A stretch of DNA of 55,016 nt from Bacteroidota bacterium (GCA_018267615.1 JAFDYD010000007.1:1-55016), one strand, 5' to 3'. Shown: positions 26,242-33,671, counted from the stretch's first letter. Numbers and translations: made by a program. Notes: a model not told the origin generated them from the sequence alone.

Positions 26242-27378
26242 ATGAAATTAAGAGTACTCGTATTAGGTGCAGGTTTTGGAGGATTGGAATTGACTTCCAT
26301 ACTTTCCGAAAAAATCGGCGACAGACTTGACCTCACACTAATCGATCAGCACGATTCATTTTATTTTGGATTTTCAAAACTCGATGTGATGTTTGGGCGT
26401 AAGTCGCCGGACTCCGTAAAAATTCCTTACCGCAGTATCGTAAAACCGGGCGTAAAATTTTGCCAGGAAACAATTACTGCTATTGATCCGGTGAAAAAAA
26501 TGGTTACTACAAAAAATAAGACATACGAGGCAGATGTATTGGTAGTGGCATTAGGCGCTAATTATGATTTTAATGCCACACCCGGGCTCACAACACATGG
26601 CAATGAATATTATTCTTTCGAAGGGGCAGAAAAATTGAGAGGAGTGATTCCGAAATTTAAAAAAGGTAATGCCATTGTGGGTGTTTGTGGCGCTCCGTTT
26701 AAATGTCCGCCTGCACCCAGTGAGGCTGCACTGATGTTACATGATTATCTCATAGAAGCCGGCGTGCGCGATGTGTGTACAATCAGCCTGATCATACCGT
26801 TTGGTTCTCCCATTCCTCCTTCTCCGGATTCGTCAAAAGCATTGGTGAAAAGTTTTGAAGAAAGAAATATCAGGTTCATAGCACAAAGAAAAGTGAGTTC
26901 GATCGATGGTTTGAAAAGAGCGGCCATTCTTGATGACGGAACAGAAATGCCATTTGATTTATTTCTCGGCATTCCAAAACATGTGGCGCCGGATGTTGTT
27001 CTGCAAAGTGGACTGGCAGAGAATGGCTGGATACCGGTTGACAGAGCAAACCTATTAACAAAATTTTCAGACGTGTATGCAGTCGGTGATATAACAAGTG
27101 TGGGCACACCAAAGGCAGGTGTATTCGCAGAAGGCGCGGCAAAAATTGCAGCGGCTTCGATCATTGCCTCATTCGAAGGAAAAGAAAACGGTTCGCCATA
27201 TACGGGCGCAGGATCATGCTATATAGAATTTGGTAAGGGCCAGGTAGGACGAGTAGATGTAGATTTTTTCTCCGGTCCCAAACCTTTCGGAATTCATCAT
27301 GATGCTTCGGAAGCATTGACTGCAGATAAGGAATATTTCGGTTCGAGCCGGCGAGAACGTTGGTTCGGTTTAAAATAA
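26242..27378 (+). CDS. FAD-dependent pyridine nucleotide-disulfide family oxidoreductase (SQR-like)
   Basis: A 378-residue flavoprotein. The FAD motif GAGFGG is at 9-14 and the second FAD contact is VYAVGDITSVGTPKAGVFAEG near residue 275. Cys149 and Cys155 in CGAPFKCPPAP lie where sulfide:quinone oxidoreductases and flavocytochrome c sulfide dehydrogenases have a conserved cysteine region, and GSCYIEFGKGQ holds another Cys near residue 317. No haem partner or membrane anchor is seen. The enzyme may oxidise sulfide or a sulfur compound and pass electrons to quinone, but an NADH dehydrogenase-like role cannot be excluded. Confidence 0.85.
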   Translation: MKLRVLVLGAGFGGLELTSILSEKIGDRLDLTLIDQHDSFYFGFSKLDVMFGRKSPDSVKIPYRSIVKPGVKFCQETITAIDPVKKMVTTKNKTYEADVLVVALGANYDFNATPGLTTHGNEYYSFEGAEKLRGVIPKFKKGNAIVGVCGAPFKCPPAPSEAALMLHDYLIEAGVRDVCTISLIIPFGSPIPPSPDSSKALVKSFEERNIRFIAQRKVSSIDGLKRAAILDDGTEMPFDLFLGIPKHVAPDVVLQSGLAENGWIPVDRANLLTKFSDVYAVGDITSVGTPKAGVFAEGAAKIAAASIIASFEGKENGSPYTGAGSCYIEFGKGQVGRVDVDFFSGPKPFGIHHDASEALTADKEYFGSSRRERWFGLK

Positions 27379-27432
27379 AAAAGAAAAACTTTTAATAGTA
27401 ATTTCATTTTATAAAATATTAAATCGATACAA

Positions 27433-27704
27433 ATGCCAACATATTTAATTGAGATACCACATTCCGAAAATACTTTTGAATGCAAGTAGGTTATCAAGTT
27501 GTTTGTCGAATCCGGATCACATCTATTAGCAAATGCACATTGGGTTGCAAATCGGGCGTACACAAATCCTGGTTCATCAGTGATTTTAATAACAAGGAGG
27601 AAGTGTTTCAAATTATCCCGCCTTTTTTAAGACATAATGCGAGTATTATTGAATTGACTACGTTCAGTAAAAGCGATATTCAGCAGTTTGCTGGCAATCA
27701 CTAA
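27433..27704 (+). pseudogene. broken small gene (in-frame stop plus one-base loss)
   Basis: Reading from ATG 27433 gives MPTYLIEIPHSENTFECK, then TAG at 27487-27489, then VIKLFVESGSHLLANAHW in the same frame. After TGGGTTGC at 27541 the sense continues in the +3 frame as GCKSGVHKSWFISDFNNKEE and ends QFAGNH at 27704. Adding one G to the TGGG run restores a continuous product of about 90 residues. The restored product looks like a small Bacteroidota/Proteobacteria family with SGSH, WGC and WxIxDxDxKEEA features and no assigned function. Both lesions could be sequencing error only if two independent errors occurred, so real decay is more likely. Confidence 0.75.
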
Positions 27705-27723
27705 TTAAACTTTTGTATTTAGA

Positions 27724-28164
27724 TCAGGGGATTTTCGTAAAAATCATATTCCTTCCGAATATGGAGAGATGCCAAAATCCGCGAACGTTTAGCAGGTTAT
27801 CTTTTATGAGCCATACCGAAGAGTCCCATTCTTTCCCTGAAGTGCAATCGTAAATTTTTCCGTTCTCCCAAATATTATTACTCGGATTAAATACCAGCCG
27901 TGTCAACACCACGAGATTCAAAACTTTTCGGTTTTGCAAATATTTATCCGGGTTATGAACATCCATTCGTTCGGTCATGGGCACTTGATCACCCTGATCA
28001 AACCAAACAATCTTGCCACGGAATTCTGAATTGTATTTGTAAACTTCTACGATTAAAGTATTTTCCTGATTTCTCCATTTTCCCAATATCGCATCGGGTT
28101 TTTTTTCGAGCAACGGATGGTCAGTAAATAAAATAAGACACAATATAAATGCTGGTACATTCAT
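27724..28164 (-). CDS. DUF2147 domain protein
   Basis: A 146-residue secreted protein. A hydrophobic N-terminus (residues 2-13) may be a short signal peptide. DUF2147 features are GKWRNQENTLIVEVYKYNSEFRGKIVW, NGKIYDCTSGKEWDSSVWL and the closing NVRGFWHLSIFGRNMIFTKI. The domain is an extracytoplasmic beta-barrel of unknown ligand. It is monocistronic and converges with the broken gene 27433-27704. Confidence 0.85.
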   Translation of the reverse strand: MNVPAFILCLILFTDHPLLEKKPDAILGKWRNQENTLIVEVYKYNSEFRGKIVWFDQGDQVPMTERMDVHNPDKYLQNRKVLNLVVLTRLVFNPSNNIWENGKIYDCTSGKEWDSSVWLIKDNLLNVRGFWHLSIFGRNMIFTKIP

Positions 28165-28292
28165 AGACGAGTTCCCCGTTGTACAACAAAAATAAAAAGT
28201 ATCGGATACGATGTTTGTCGCCCGTGTTACAGTTTTTTATTTTTATTAAACGGCAGGATACTAACTCGATAGGAGAAAGCAGAAAATATATC

Positions 28293-28619
28293 TTATCTTA
28301 TTTTCATTTCTCTCACTTCAATTGGAAACTGCTCAATCAACGGACATGATTTAGCAATGCTCACGGCTTCCGCGAAATCATTTGCTTTAATGATCAGGTA
28401 ACCACTCACCAATTCTTTAGCTCGCGAAAAGTAACCTTCGGTAAGCGCTTCTGTTTCTGAAATAACCAGGGTCGATGCATCTTGCAAAGGTTGTCCTTCC
28501 CTAAACTTTCCCTTTGAAACCAAATTGTGCATCCAGGATTCATAGGCGCCCAAACGTTTTGATAATTCTTCCGGGGAAATCGCATCCTTGCCTCTTACGA
28601 GAAACATAAATTCTTTCAT
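28293..28619 (-). CDS. YCII-related (DGPF) domain protein
   Basis: A 108-residue cytoplasmic protein of the YCII-related/DGPF group, a ferredoxin-like fold found beside ECF sigma factors and in small dimeric enzymes. It begins MKEFMFLVRG, has SGYLIIKANDFAEAVSIAKSCP and ends VREMKIR. No sigma factor is adjacent. A decayed fragment of another member of the same family lies at 47727-47852. The function is unknown. Confidence 0.85.
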   Translation of the reverse strand: MKEFMFLVRGKDAISPEELSKRLGAYESWMHNLVSKGKFREGQPLQDASTLVISETEALTEGYFSRAKELVSGYLIIKANDFAEAVSIAKSCPLIEQFPIEVREMKIR

Positions 28620-28764
28620 TTTGATTGATTTTTACGATGAATAAATTTCTTTAGACATCTTAAAGACAGTTCGACGCTAATAAAAGGGACGTGCTGAAGA
28701 ATTTTTTTTATCTGGATTTTCGTAAATATCGAATTCCATAACTTTAAATGCCAAAGCCTGCTTC

Positions 28765-30123
28765 ATGAAAAATATTCTATTGTTTGTTTTAGCGCTCGCA
28801 ATTATGCCAGGAACAAAAGCGCAATCGATCATTTCAAATAATAGTAGCGCAACTGATGTCATAAATTCAACTTCCGAGAAAAATTTTCTTGACTTAGCTA
28901 ATCATTTTCTTTTCCTCAATACCGATTCAAGTATCAAATATGTAGAGCGTGCGTTATTGACCGCAAAAAAAATGAAGTCAGAAAAATTTGAAGCGGATGC
29001 ACTTTATCTTTTTGCAGGTAATTATTGGATCACGGGCGACTATAGTCATGCGCTTAACGCTGCTATTGATGCGTTGCGCATTTATGAAAAGCTGGGTAAC
29101 AAAGAAGATATCGCCAATGCATATCGTGCGATGGCTTCGATATTCAGGGACCAGGGCGATTATGACAATGCGATTCTTTATTCATACAAATGCAAGGAGC
29201 TCGCTGAAAATATTTATCCTGCCACTATTTATACAATCATAGGTAGCATCTATGAAAAATTTGATCACTACGATTCAGCGATGCGATATATGAATGCAGC
29301 AAACGAAAAAGATATTTCTGTTAATGGAAAGAATAGTTATGGATATATCCCATATATCCTGGGAAATATTTATGCAAAAAAGGCAAATTATGATACGGCT
29401 ATTGAATGTTACAAAAAAGCAGCAACACTTACCGCCGAACAAAAAATGTATAAGGACCTGATGGAAATATATAATGGAATGGCGAAGCTTTATCGAAATA
29501 CCGGGAAGCTTGATTCGTCTATCTATTATGCAGAGAAAACACTCGAAACAGGAAGAGCGACTCCTTTTCTCTTGGGTATGTTGACCACAAGTTCGCTATT
29601 GACTGAAATTTATAAATCGAAAAAAAATAATGATAGTACAATTAAATACCTGGAGCTAAATGCGGCGCTCAAAGACACACTTTTTAACCAGGAAAAAAGC
29701 CGGCATTTTCAATACATCGCGTTCACTGAACAAATGCGCGAGCAAGAATTGGAAGAAGAGAGATTGAAGCAGGCTGAAACCCGAAAACACAATCTTCAAT
29801 TAGCCGGCATTGCAGCCTTCATCCCAATTTTCTTTCTGATTATTTTGGCGCTCAGTCGAAAAAAAATTAAGTCATGGGTGATAGAGATGATGGGCATTAT
29901 CGGGTTGTTGTTGCTTTTCGAATTTATTTCATTGTTACTACACCCAAAATTAGAAGCCATAACCAATGAAACTCCAATCCTCATGATTCTTGCGCTCACC
30001 GCAATCGCAGGTGTCCTGGTACCGATGCATCACCGTCTTGAAAAATGGTTCAAGAAAAAATTGATGATGCGAAATACAGTTGTGAAGGAAGAACAATCAA
30101 CATCCGAAAATCAATCAGAATGA
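28765..30123 (+). CDS. TPR protein with C-terminal membrane segments
   Basis: A 452-residue protein: signal peptide (1-19, TKAQ), then tetratricopeptide-type repeats from about residue 75 to 300 (YLFAGNYWITGDYSHALNAA, YRAMASIFRDQGDYDNAILY, GNIYAKKANYDTAIECYKKA, GMAKLYRNTGKLDSSIYYA). A coiled-coil follows at about 325-350 (EQELEEERLKQAE), then three membrane segments and a short cytoplasmic tail. This is the sensor half of Bacteroidota TPR histidine kinases, but no kinase or DNA-binding domain follows. It may be a truncated sensor or a scaffold; no partner kinase is adjacent. Confidence 0.85.
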   Translation: MKNILLFVLALAIMPGTKAQSIISNNSSATDVINSTSEKNFLDLANHFLFLNTDSSIKYVERALLTAKKMKSEKFEADALYLFAGNYWITGDYSHALNAAIDALRIYEKLGNKEDIANAYRAMASIFRDQGDYDNAILYSYKCKELAENIYPATIYTIIGSIYEKFDHYDSAMRYMNAANEKDISVNGKNSYGYIPYILGNIYAKKANYDTAIECYKKAATLTAEQKMYKDLMEIYNGMAKLYRNTGKLDSSIYYAEKTLETGRATPFLLGMLTTSSLLTEIYKSKKNNDSTIKYLELNAALKDTLFNQEKSRHFQYIAFTEQMREQELEEERLKQAETRKHNLQLAGIAAFIPIFFLIILALSRKKIKSWVIEMMGIIGLLLLFEFISLLLHPKLEAITNETPILMILALTAIAGVLVPMHHRLEKWFKKKLMMRNTVVKEEQSTSENQSE

Positions 30124-30275
30124 TGAATGTTGAATTGTGACTTTTGTTGGTCGGGTGTTAGCGTAGTATTTATGCGGCGAATTCGTGTGAGTTGCTGTTG
30201 ATGCCGGTTGTTGCTGCAAGAGTAGGCTGGAAACTCGCATTTACAGATGCTATCATCGGGCGAACCTGTTTTAAA
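30124..30275. repeat. possible degenerate repeat copy A
   Basis: Between the TPR gene and the VOC gene. Bases about 30194-30245 (TTGTTGCTG, then AAACTCGCATTTACA) resemble about 32617-32650 near the other end of the accessory segment, apart from an insertion of about 14 bases. No coding potential is seen. Confidence 0.35.
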
Positions 30276-30668
30276 TTATCTGCTTGGCTCTATCAAGTCC
30301 CATAAATTTCCGTACAAATCCGCGAACACGACGACCGTTCCATAAATTTCAACAACAGGCGGCCGTACAATTTCTATTTTTTGGTCAATGAGATTTTGGT
30401 AATCCCCGCTGAAATCGTCGGTGTATAAAAAAAGAAAAACACGTCCGCCCGTCTGGTAGCCGACAAATTTTTTTTGTTCTTCCGTTGCGGCTTTCGCCAG
30501 CAACAGAGAACAACTGCCCGCACCTTGGGGCGTCACCAGCACCCATCTTTTTGTTTCCGACAGAATGGTATCTTCGGTCAAAGTGAAATGCAATTTATTT
30601 ACATAAAAATCGATGGCTTTGTCGTAGTCATCTACCACCAACGAAATATGGGCCAAGCGTTGCTGCAT
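30276..30668 (-). CDS. VOC/glyoxalase family protein
   Basis: A 130-residue member of the vicinal-oxygen-chelate superfamily. The ATG at 30668 is preferred because it opens the first beta strand (MQQRLAHISLVVDDYDKAI); a longer frame from 30770 adds 34 residues with no domain content. It has one complete VOC module pair with FYVNKLHFTL and a closing VVVFADLYGNLWDLIEP, where metal ligands usually lie. The substrate is unknown. It is divergent from the Crp/Fnr gene, with a 380-base AT-rich intergenic gap. Confidence 0.85.
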   Translation of the reverse strand: MQQRLAHISLVVDDYDKAIDFYVNKLHFTLTEDTILSETKRWVLVTPQGAGSCSLLLAKAATEEQKKFVGYQTGGRVFLFLYTDDFSGDYQNLIDQKIEIVRPPVVEIYGTVVVFADLYGNLWDLIEPSR

Positions 30669-30924
30669 CTGTTTATTTTTATTTTGGGCGGAGAAATTGA
30701 ATGAGCCAGTCTCTCGCATTTTGTCTTCAGTAAAGCTTTTGTTCGCCGATGAGTCTCCGTAGCCACTCAAAGGCCTCTTAATAGGAAAGTCTATTAATTA
30801 TTATTTCCGGAGTTTGTAATCTAACGGCAACATTTTTTTTTGAAATGATATTTTTCCAATTTTGGATTAAGCACCCTCTAGTCAAATTTGGAACAACAAG
30901 TAATCCAATTTTTTTAAAAGTCAG

Positions 30925-30940
30925 ATTTAAACTATTTTAC
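30925..30940. repeat. 16-base direct repeat, left copy
   Basis: ATTTAAACTATTTTAC occurs here and again at 33115-33130 in the same orientation. The 2.2 kb between them carries a Crp/Fnr regulator, a sterol-desaturase-like gene and a DoxX gene. AT-rich 16-mers can repeat by chance, so significance is limited. Confidence 0.4.
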
Positions 30941-31048
30941 TTTTTATATCAAAAAACCAATAAAACTAGCTTTGATATGATAAAACCCTACTTATTCTCC
31001 TGGCACATTTCTAACCAATCGATGACGTAATTCGCTACAAAATACTAA

Positions 31049-31624
31049 ATGAAACCTGACATAATAGATATTATTTCAGCAGACTTTGTTTTAAGCGACG
31101 CTGATATTCTGCTTTGCAAAAAATATTTCCAAGAAATTACCGTATCGAAAAACGAGATTTTGGAACACGAAAATAAAATACCCCGAAATTTATATTTTCT
31201 ATCATCTGGATTTATGAGGTTGTTTTATCATAGTGCGGAAGCAGAAGAAATCACGACTTATCTCTGCGAGTCAGGACAATTCATAGCCCCCTTTTTAAGT
31301 CTTGTAAAAAAAACAAAGTCCAAAGAAAATGTTCAATGCATCACCAACTGTTCAATTCAAAAAATTGAAAGATCAGATCTCGAAAAATTGATAATGCAGA
31401 GCGAGTCATTTAAAAATTTTAGTCTGACCATATTTGAGCAAGCTATTAACTACAACGAAACGCGGGCCAATGATCTTGCTGTGTTGAGCGCCGAACAGAG
31501 GTATGTTAAACTTTTGAACAATCACCCCGCCATTATTCAAAATGTCCCCATTCAGTATATCGCTTCTTTTCTTGGTATAACTCCAGAAAGTCTTAGCAGA
31601 ATTCGCCGTCAGATTACCAATTAA
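31049..31624 (+). CDS. Crp/Fnr family transcriptional regulator
   Basis: A 191-residue regulator. Residues 20-125 form a cyclic-nucleotide-binding-like beta-barrel (EITVSKNEILEHENKIPRNLYFLSSGFMRLF, TTYLCESGQFIAP). The C-terminal helix-turn-helix contains NVPIQYIASFLGITPESLSRIRRQI, the usual recognition helix of Bacteroidota Crp-like regulators. The cAMP-contact arginine-serine pair is not evident, so another signal, or none, is likely bound. It is 62 bases upstream of the sterol-desaturase-like gene on the same strand and may control it. Confidence 0.9.
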   Translation: MKPDIIDIISADFVLSDADILLCKKYFQEITVSKNEILEHENKIPRNLYFLSSGFMRLFYHSAEAEEITTYLCESGQFIAPFLSLVKKTKSKENVQCITNCSIQKIERSDLEKLIMQSESFKNFSLTIFEQAINYNETRANDLAVLSAEQRYVKLLNNHPAIIQNVPIQYIASFLGITPESLSRIRRQITN

Positions 31625-31686
31625 CTATCAAATGGTAACCGCCTTGACAAATCGATTGTCGAACTTTGGTCGATAAAACCTACTGT

Positions 31687-32490
31687 ATGCAAGCAATTTC
31701 AGATATTTTAAAATACTTACCTTCTGGCATGTTAACCGCCTTGTTTTTAAATGGCACACTCATTACATTGACCTATTTTCTATTTTGGAAAAAATTCAAA
31801 AACCAACTCCGGAATTACAAAATCCAAATAAAACAAAGGGTAAACAACAAACAAATTGCACACGAACTGAAAAATGCTGTCACGACTATTATTGTCGGTT
31901 CCTCATTTAGCGCCGTCGTAATTTATTTAAGCTCGAAAGGGTACACAAAAATTTACTCGAATTTTTCTGAGCATAGCCCTTGGTTTGCAATTACAGGATT
32001 TTTTATGCTTCTTGTTTTGGACGATACCTGGTTTTATTGGTGCCACCGTTTGTTGCATCATCCGAAAATTTTTCGCTATGTTCATCTTGAACATCACAGA
32101 AGCATCGACGTAAATCCTTTTACTTCCCTGTCATTCTTTTGGATTGAACCTTTCCTGTTGACAGTTTGGATTTTTCCGGTAGCGTTTTTTATCCCGATTT
32201 ACGCACCTGTGCTTGGTGTTGTGCAACTTTGGGGGCTTTTAGACAATATTAAGTCACATTTAGGTTATGAAATTTATCCGGCAAATTTTAATAAGGGATG
32301 GCTTCGGTTTCTCACGACCAGTACTCACCACAACATGCATCATAGTAAATTTAACGGAAACTATGGCGTGCACTTTAGAATATGGGATCGATTATTGGGA
32401 ACAGAATTTGAAGATTATGAAAAAGTCTTCAACGAAATACAACAGCGCAAAAAAATAAAACCGAAAATCGAAAGTCAAGGCGCGCACTAA
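31687..32490 (+). CDS. sterol desaturase/fatty acid hydroxylase family protein
   Basis: A 267-residue integral membrane di-iron enzyme. The ATG at 31687 is preferred over an upstream TTG at 31666. The histidine clusters are HRLLHH (HxxxHH), HLEHH (HxxHH) and HHNMHH, the eight-histidine arrangement of the fatty acid hydroxylase superfamily. Membrane segments flank them (YLPSGMLTALFLNGTLITLTYFLF, FAITGFFMLLVLDDTWFYW). It should hydroxylate or desaturate a lipid in the membrane using O2 and reduced ferredoxin or cytochrome. The likely Crp-type regulator lies just upstream. Confidence 0.9.
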   Translation: MQAISDILKYLPSGMLTALFLNGTLITLTYFLFWKKFKNQLRNYKIQIKQRVNNKQIAHELKNAVTTIIVGSSFSAVVIYLSSKGYTKIYSNFSEHSPWFAITGFFMLLVLDDTWFYWCHRLLHHPKIFRYVHLEHHRSIDVNPFTSLSFFWIEPFLLTVWIFPVAFFIPIYAPVLGVVQLWGLLDNIKSHLGYEIYPANFNKGWLRFLTTSTHHNMHHSKFNGNYGVHFRIWDRLLGTEFEDYEKVFNEIQQRKKIKPKIESQGAH

Positions 32491-32656
32491 TCAATATTTT
32501 TTTCTACGCCGAAGAATCTCCGCAGCAGCGATTGAAATTTTGTTGATCCGCCGGACTAGTCGGTTTACTAATCGTGTTGCACTTGTATGGTGAGTCCGCG
32601 CTGCTCTCTGCTAATGCTAGTTGTTGCTGTTAAACTCGCCTGTAAAATCAGGCTGG
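32491..32656. repeat. possible degenerate repeat copy B
   Basis: Between the desaturase-like gene and DoxX. Bases about 32617-32650 (AGTTGTTGCTGTTAAACTCG) resemble about 30194-30245. Together the two copies bracket the accessory segment. No coding potential is seen. Confidence 0.35.
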
Positions 32657-33070
32657 TTATTTCCTACGGTTGAACTTTTCATCCAAAGAAATTTTCCCAG
32701 CACCATTCAAAAGAATGAAAATCGAAATCGCCCATATTGACCATGCAGGAAAAGCCTTTTCAAAACCAGCGTAAATATCAATAAATACAATTGCGACCGT
32801 AAAAGTAAAAACCATAATTAGAGCTGCTTGGCGAGCCCAGAGTCCTATAATAAATAATATTCCACAAATAAGTTCCGCACAAACGGCAGAATATGCACTG
32901 AACAGCGGAAAAGGTATATGGTTGTCTGAAAAAAAACCGGCGAGGCCATGGATTTGCTTATTGGATATTACGGTCACCATGCCTTCTATAAGTCGGTATC
33001 CGAAAATCAATCTTATGATAAGAATTCCGAAATCTTTTTTTGATTCAAGAAATTTATTGGGATCACGCAT
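32657..33070 (-). CDS. DoxX family membrane protein
   Basis: A 137-residue four-helix membrane protein (IIRLIFGYRLIEGM, AVCAELICGILFIIGLWAR, AALIMVFTFTVAIVFI, WAISIFILLNGAG) of the DoxX/SURF4-like family. The E-L-x-x-G pattern in AELICGILFIIGLWAR is typical. The function of such stand-alone members is unclear; relatives take part in thiosulfate oxidation or redox stress. It converges with the desaturase-like gene, separated by 166 bases. Confidence 0.88.
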   Translation of the reverse strand: MRDPNKFLESKKDFGILIIRLIFGYRLIEGMVTVISNKQIHGLAGFFSDNHIPFPLFSAYSAVCAELICGILFIIGLWARQAALIMVFTFTVAIVFIDIYAGFEKAFPAWSIWAISIFILLNGAGKISLDEKFNRRK

Positions 33071-33114
33071 ATATGGAGTTTTAAACCATTTCTTTTGTCT
33101 GTGTTGATGTTTGA

Positions 33115-33130
33115 ATTTAAACTATTTTAC
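33115..33130. repeat. 16-base direct repeat, right copy
   Basis: ATTTAAACTATTTTAC, identical to 30925-30940. It lies between the DoxX start and the tRNA/GIY-YIG unit. Confidence 0.4.
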
Positions 33131-33158
33131 CGAGCGAGCAACCAGACTAACAGCGGCA

Positions 33159-33191
33159 TAAAAAATGCCTGCATTCAACTTGCAGGCATTT
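33159..33191 (-). terminator. intrinsic terminator after the tRNA 3' fragment
   Basis: On the minus strand AAATGCCTGCA and TGCAGGCATTT form an 11-base stem with a 7-base loop, followed by TTTTTT. It lies 24 bases past the duplicated tRNA 3' end, the same arrangement as at the intact tRNA. The T-tract runs into ATGCC, exactly as at the other terminator. Confidence 0.8.
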
Positions 33192-33214
33192 GACATCTTT
33201 TGAATATGACTTTC

Positions 33215-33240
33215 GTGGAGGATATCGGAGTCGAACCGAC
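33215..33240 (-). repeat. duplicated 3' end of tRNA-Ala
   Basis: Matches bases 33574-33599, which are the T-arm and acceptor 3' strand of the intact tRNA-Ala, at 25 of 26 positions (A/G difference in the T-loop side). No 5' half, D-arm or anticodon arm accompanies it, so it is not a functional tRNA. The distance between copies is 359 bases, and a GIY-YIG gene lies between. This is the geometry of an element integrated at a tRNA 3' end. Confidence 0.85.
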
Positions 33241-33241
33241 G

Positions 33242-33267
33242 AGCTTCCCGACATGCGTCGGGACGCT
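33242..33267. repeat. short hairpin between GIY-YIG stop and tRNA fragment
   Basis: AGCTTCCCGAC and GTCGGGACGCT are complementary at 10 of 11 positions around the loop ATGC. It begins one base after the GIY-YIG stop codon and ends one base before the tRNA 3' fragment. The palindrome AGCGATCGCT lies just upstream within the coding end. The position suggests an element end or recombination site. Confidence 0.75.
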
Positions 33268-33519
33268 TTAGAGCGATCGCTGAATGAGACATTCAATATA
33301 TCGTCGGCTCTTTTTCTTTTTTATTTCCATTTCCCTTTTCATGGCATCAGATCTTGTTTGAAAAGTCTCCATAGAAACCAAATTCCAATCCTTTGCTTTT
33401 TTAGTTGATTTGCTTCCAGAATTTATATGACGAAATAAGCGATCTTCAAAATTTTCGGAGTGACCAACATAATATTGATCTTGTGATGATGAGTAAATAA
33501 CGTAAACGCAAAAGGGCAT
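33268..33519 (-). CDS. small GIY-YIG nuclease domain protein beside tRNA-Ala
   Basis: An 83-residue single-domain GIY-YIG protein. The first motif is VYVIYS (5-10), the second YYVG (16-19), followed by Arg27, His31 and the conserved acidic region KREMEIKKKKS (61-71), so the catalytic set looks complete. Stand-alone members of this UvrC/YhbQ-like family cut DNA; some are homing nucleases. The ATG at 33519 is chosen because upstream in-frame sequence is translated tRNA. It directly abuts the T-tract of the tRNA terminator, so expression would need terminator read-through or an unseen promoter. The last residues IQRSL run into a palindrome. Confidence 0.85.
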   Translation of the reverse strand: MPFCVYVIYSSSQDQYYVGHSENFEDRLFRHINSGSKSTKKAKDWNLVSMETFQTRSDAMKREMEIKKKKSRRYIECLIQRSL

Positions 33520-33547
33520 AAAAAAGGCTCTACTTTTAGGAGCCTTC
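33520..33547 (-). terminator. intrinsic terminator of tRNA-Ala
   Basis: On the minus strand AAGGCTC, CTAAAAGTA and GAGCCTT form a stem-loop followed by TTTTT, 28 bases after the tRNA 3' end. The next three bases are the ATG of the GIY-YIG gene. Confidence 0.85.
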
Positions 33548-33574
33548 TCGTGAAGAAAAATTGTGTCAGAATTG

Positions 33575-33648
33575 TGGAGGATATCGGGGTCGAACCGACG
33601 ACCTCTAGCGTGCCACGCTAGCGCTCTAGCCAACTGAGCTAATCCCCC
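33575..33648 (-). tRNA. tRNA-Ala (anticodon GGC)
   Basis: The minus strand folds into a full cloverleaf: acceptor GGGGGAT/ATCCTCC with the G3:U70 pair that identifies alanine tRNA, D-arm GCTC/GAGC, anticodon stem CTAGC/GCTAG with loop GTGGCAC (anticodon GGC), T-arm GTCGG/CCGAT with TTCGACC, discriminator A. CCA is not encoded (CCACAA follows). A -7 box lies at 33664-33671 and an intrinsic terminator at 33520-33547. The 3' end is duplicated at 33215-33240. Confidence 0.96.
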
Positions 33649-33663
33649 TTTTTTATCGGATTG

Positions 33664-33671
33664 CAAATATA
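33664..33671 (-). promoter_or_regulatory. -7 box for tRNA-Ala
   Basis: TATATTTG on the minus strand matches TAnnTTTG exactly and lies 15 bases before the tRNA 5' end. A good -33 TTTG is not seen. Confidence 0.6.

Noticed and set aside
30845..31030. 61-residue frame upstream of the Crp/Fnr gene
   Set aside because: Very AT-rich intergenic sequence that gives Phe/Lys-rich translation; no recognisable features.
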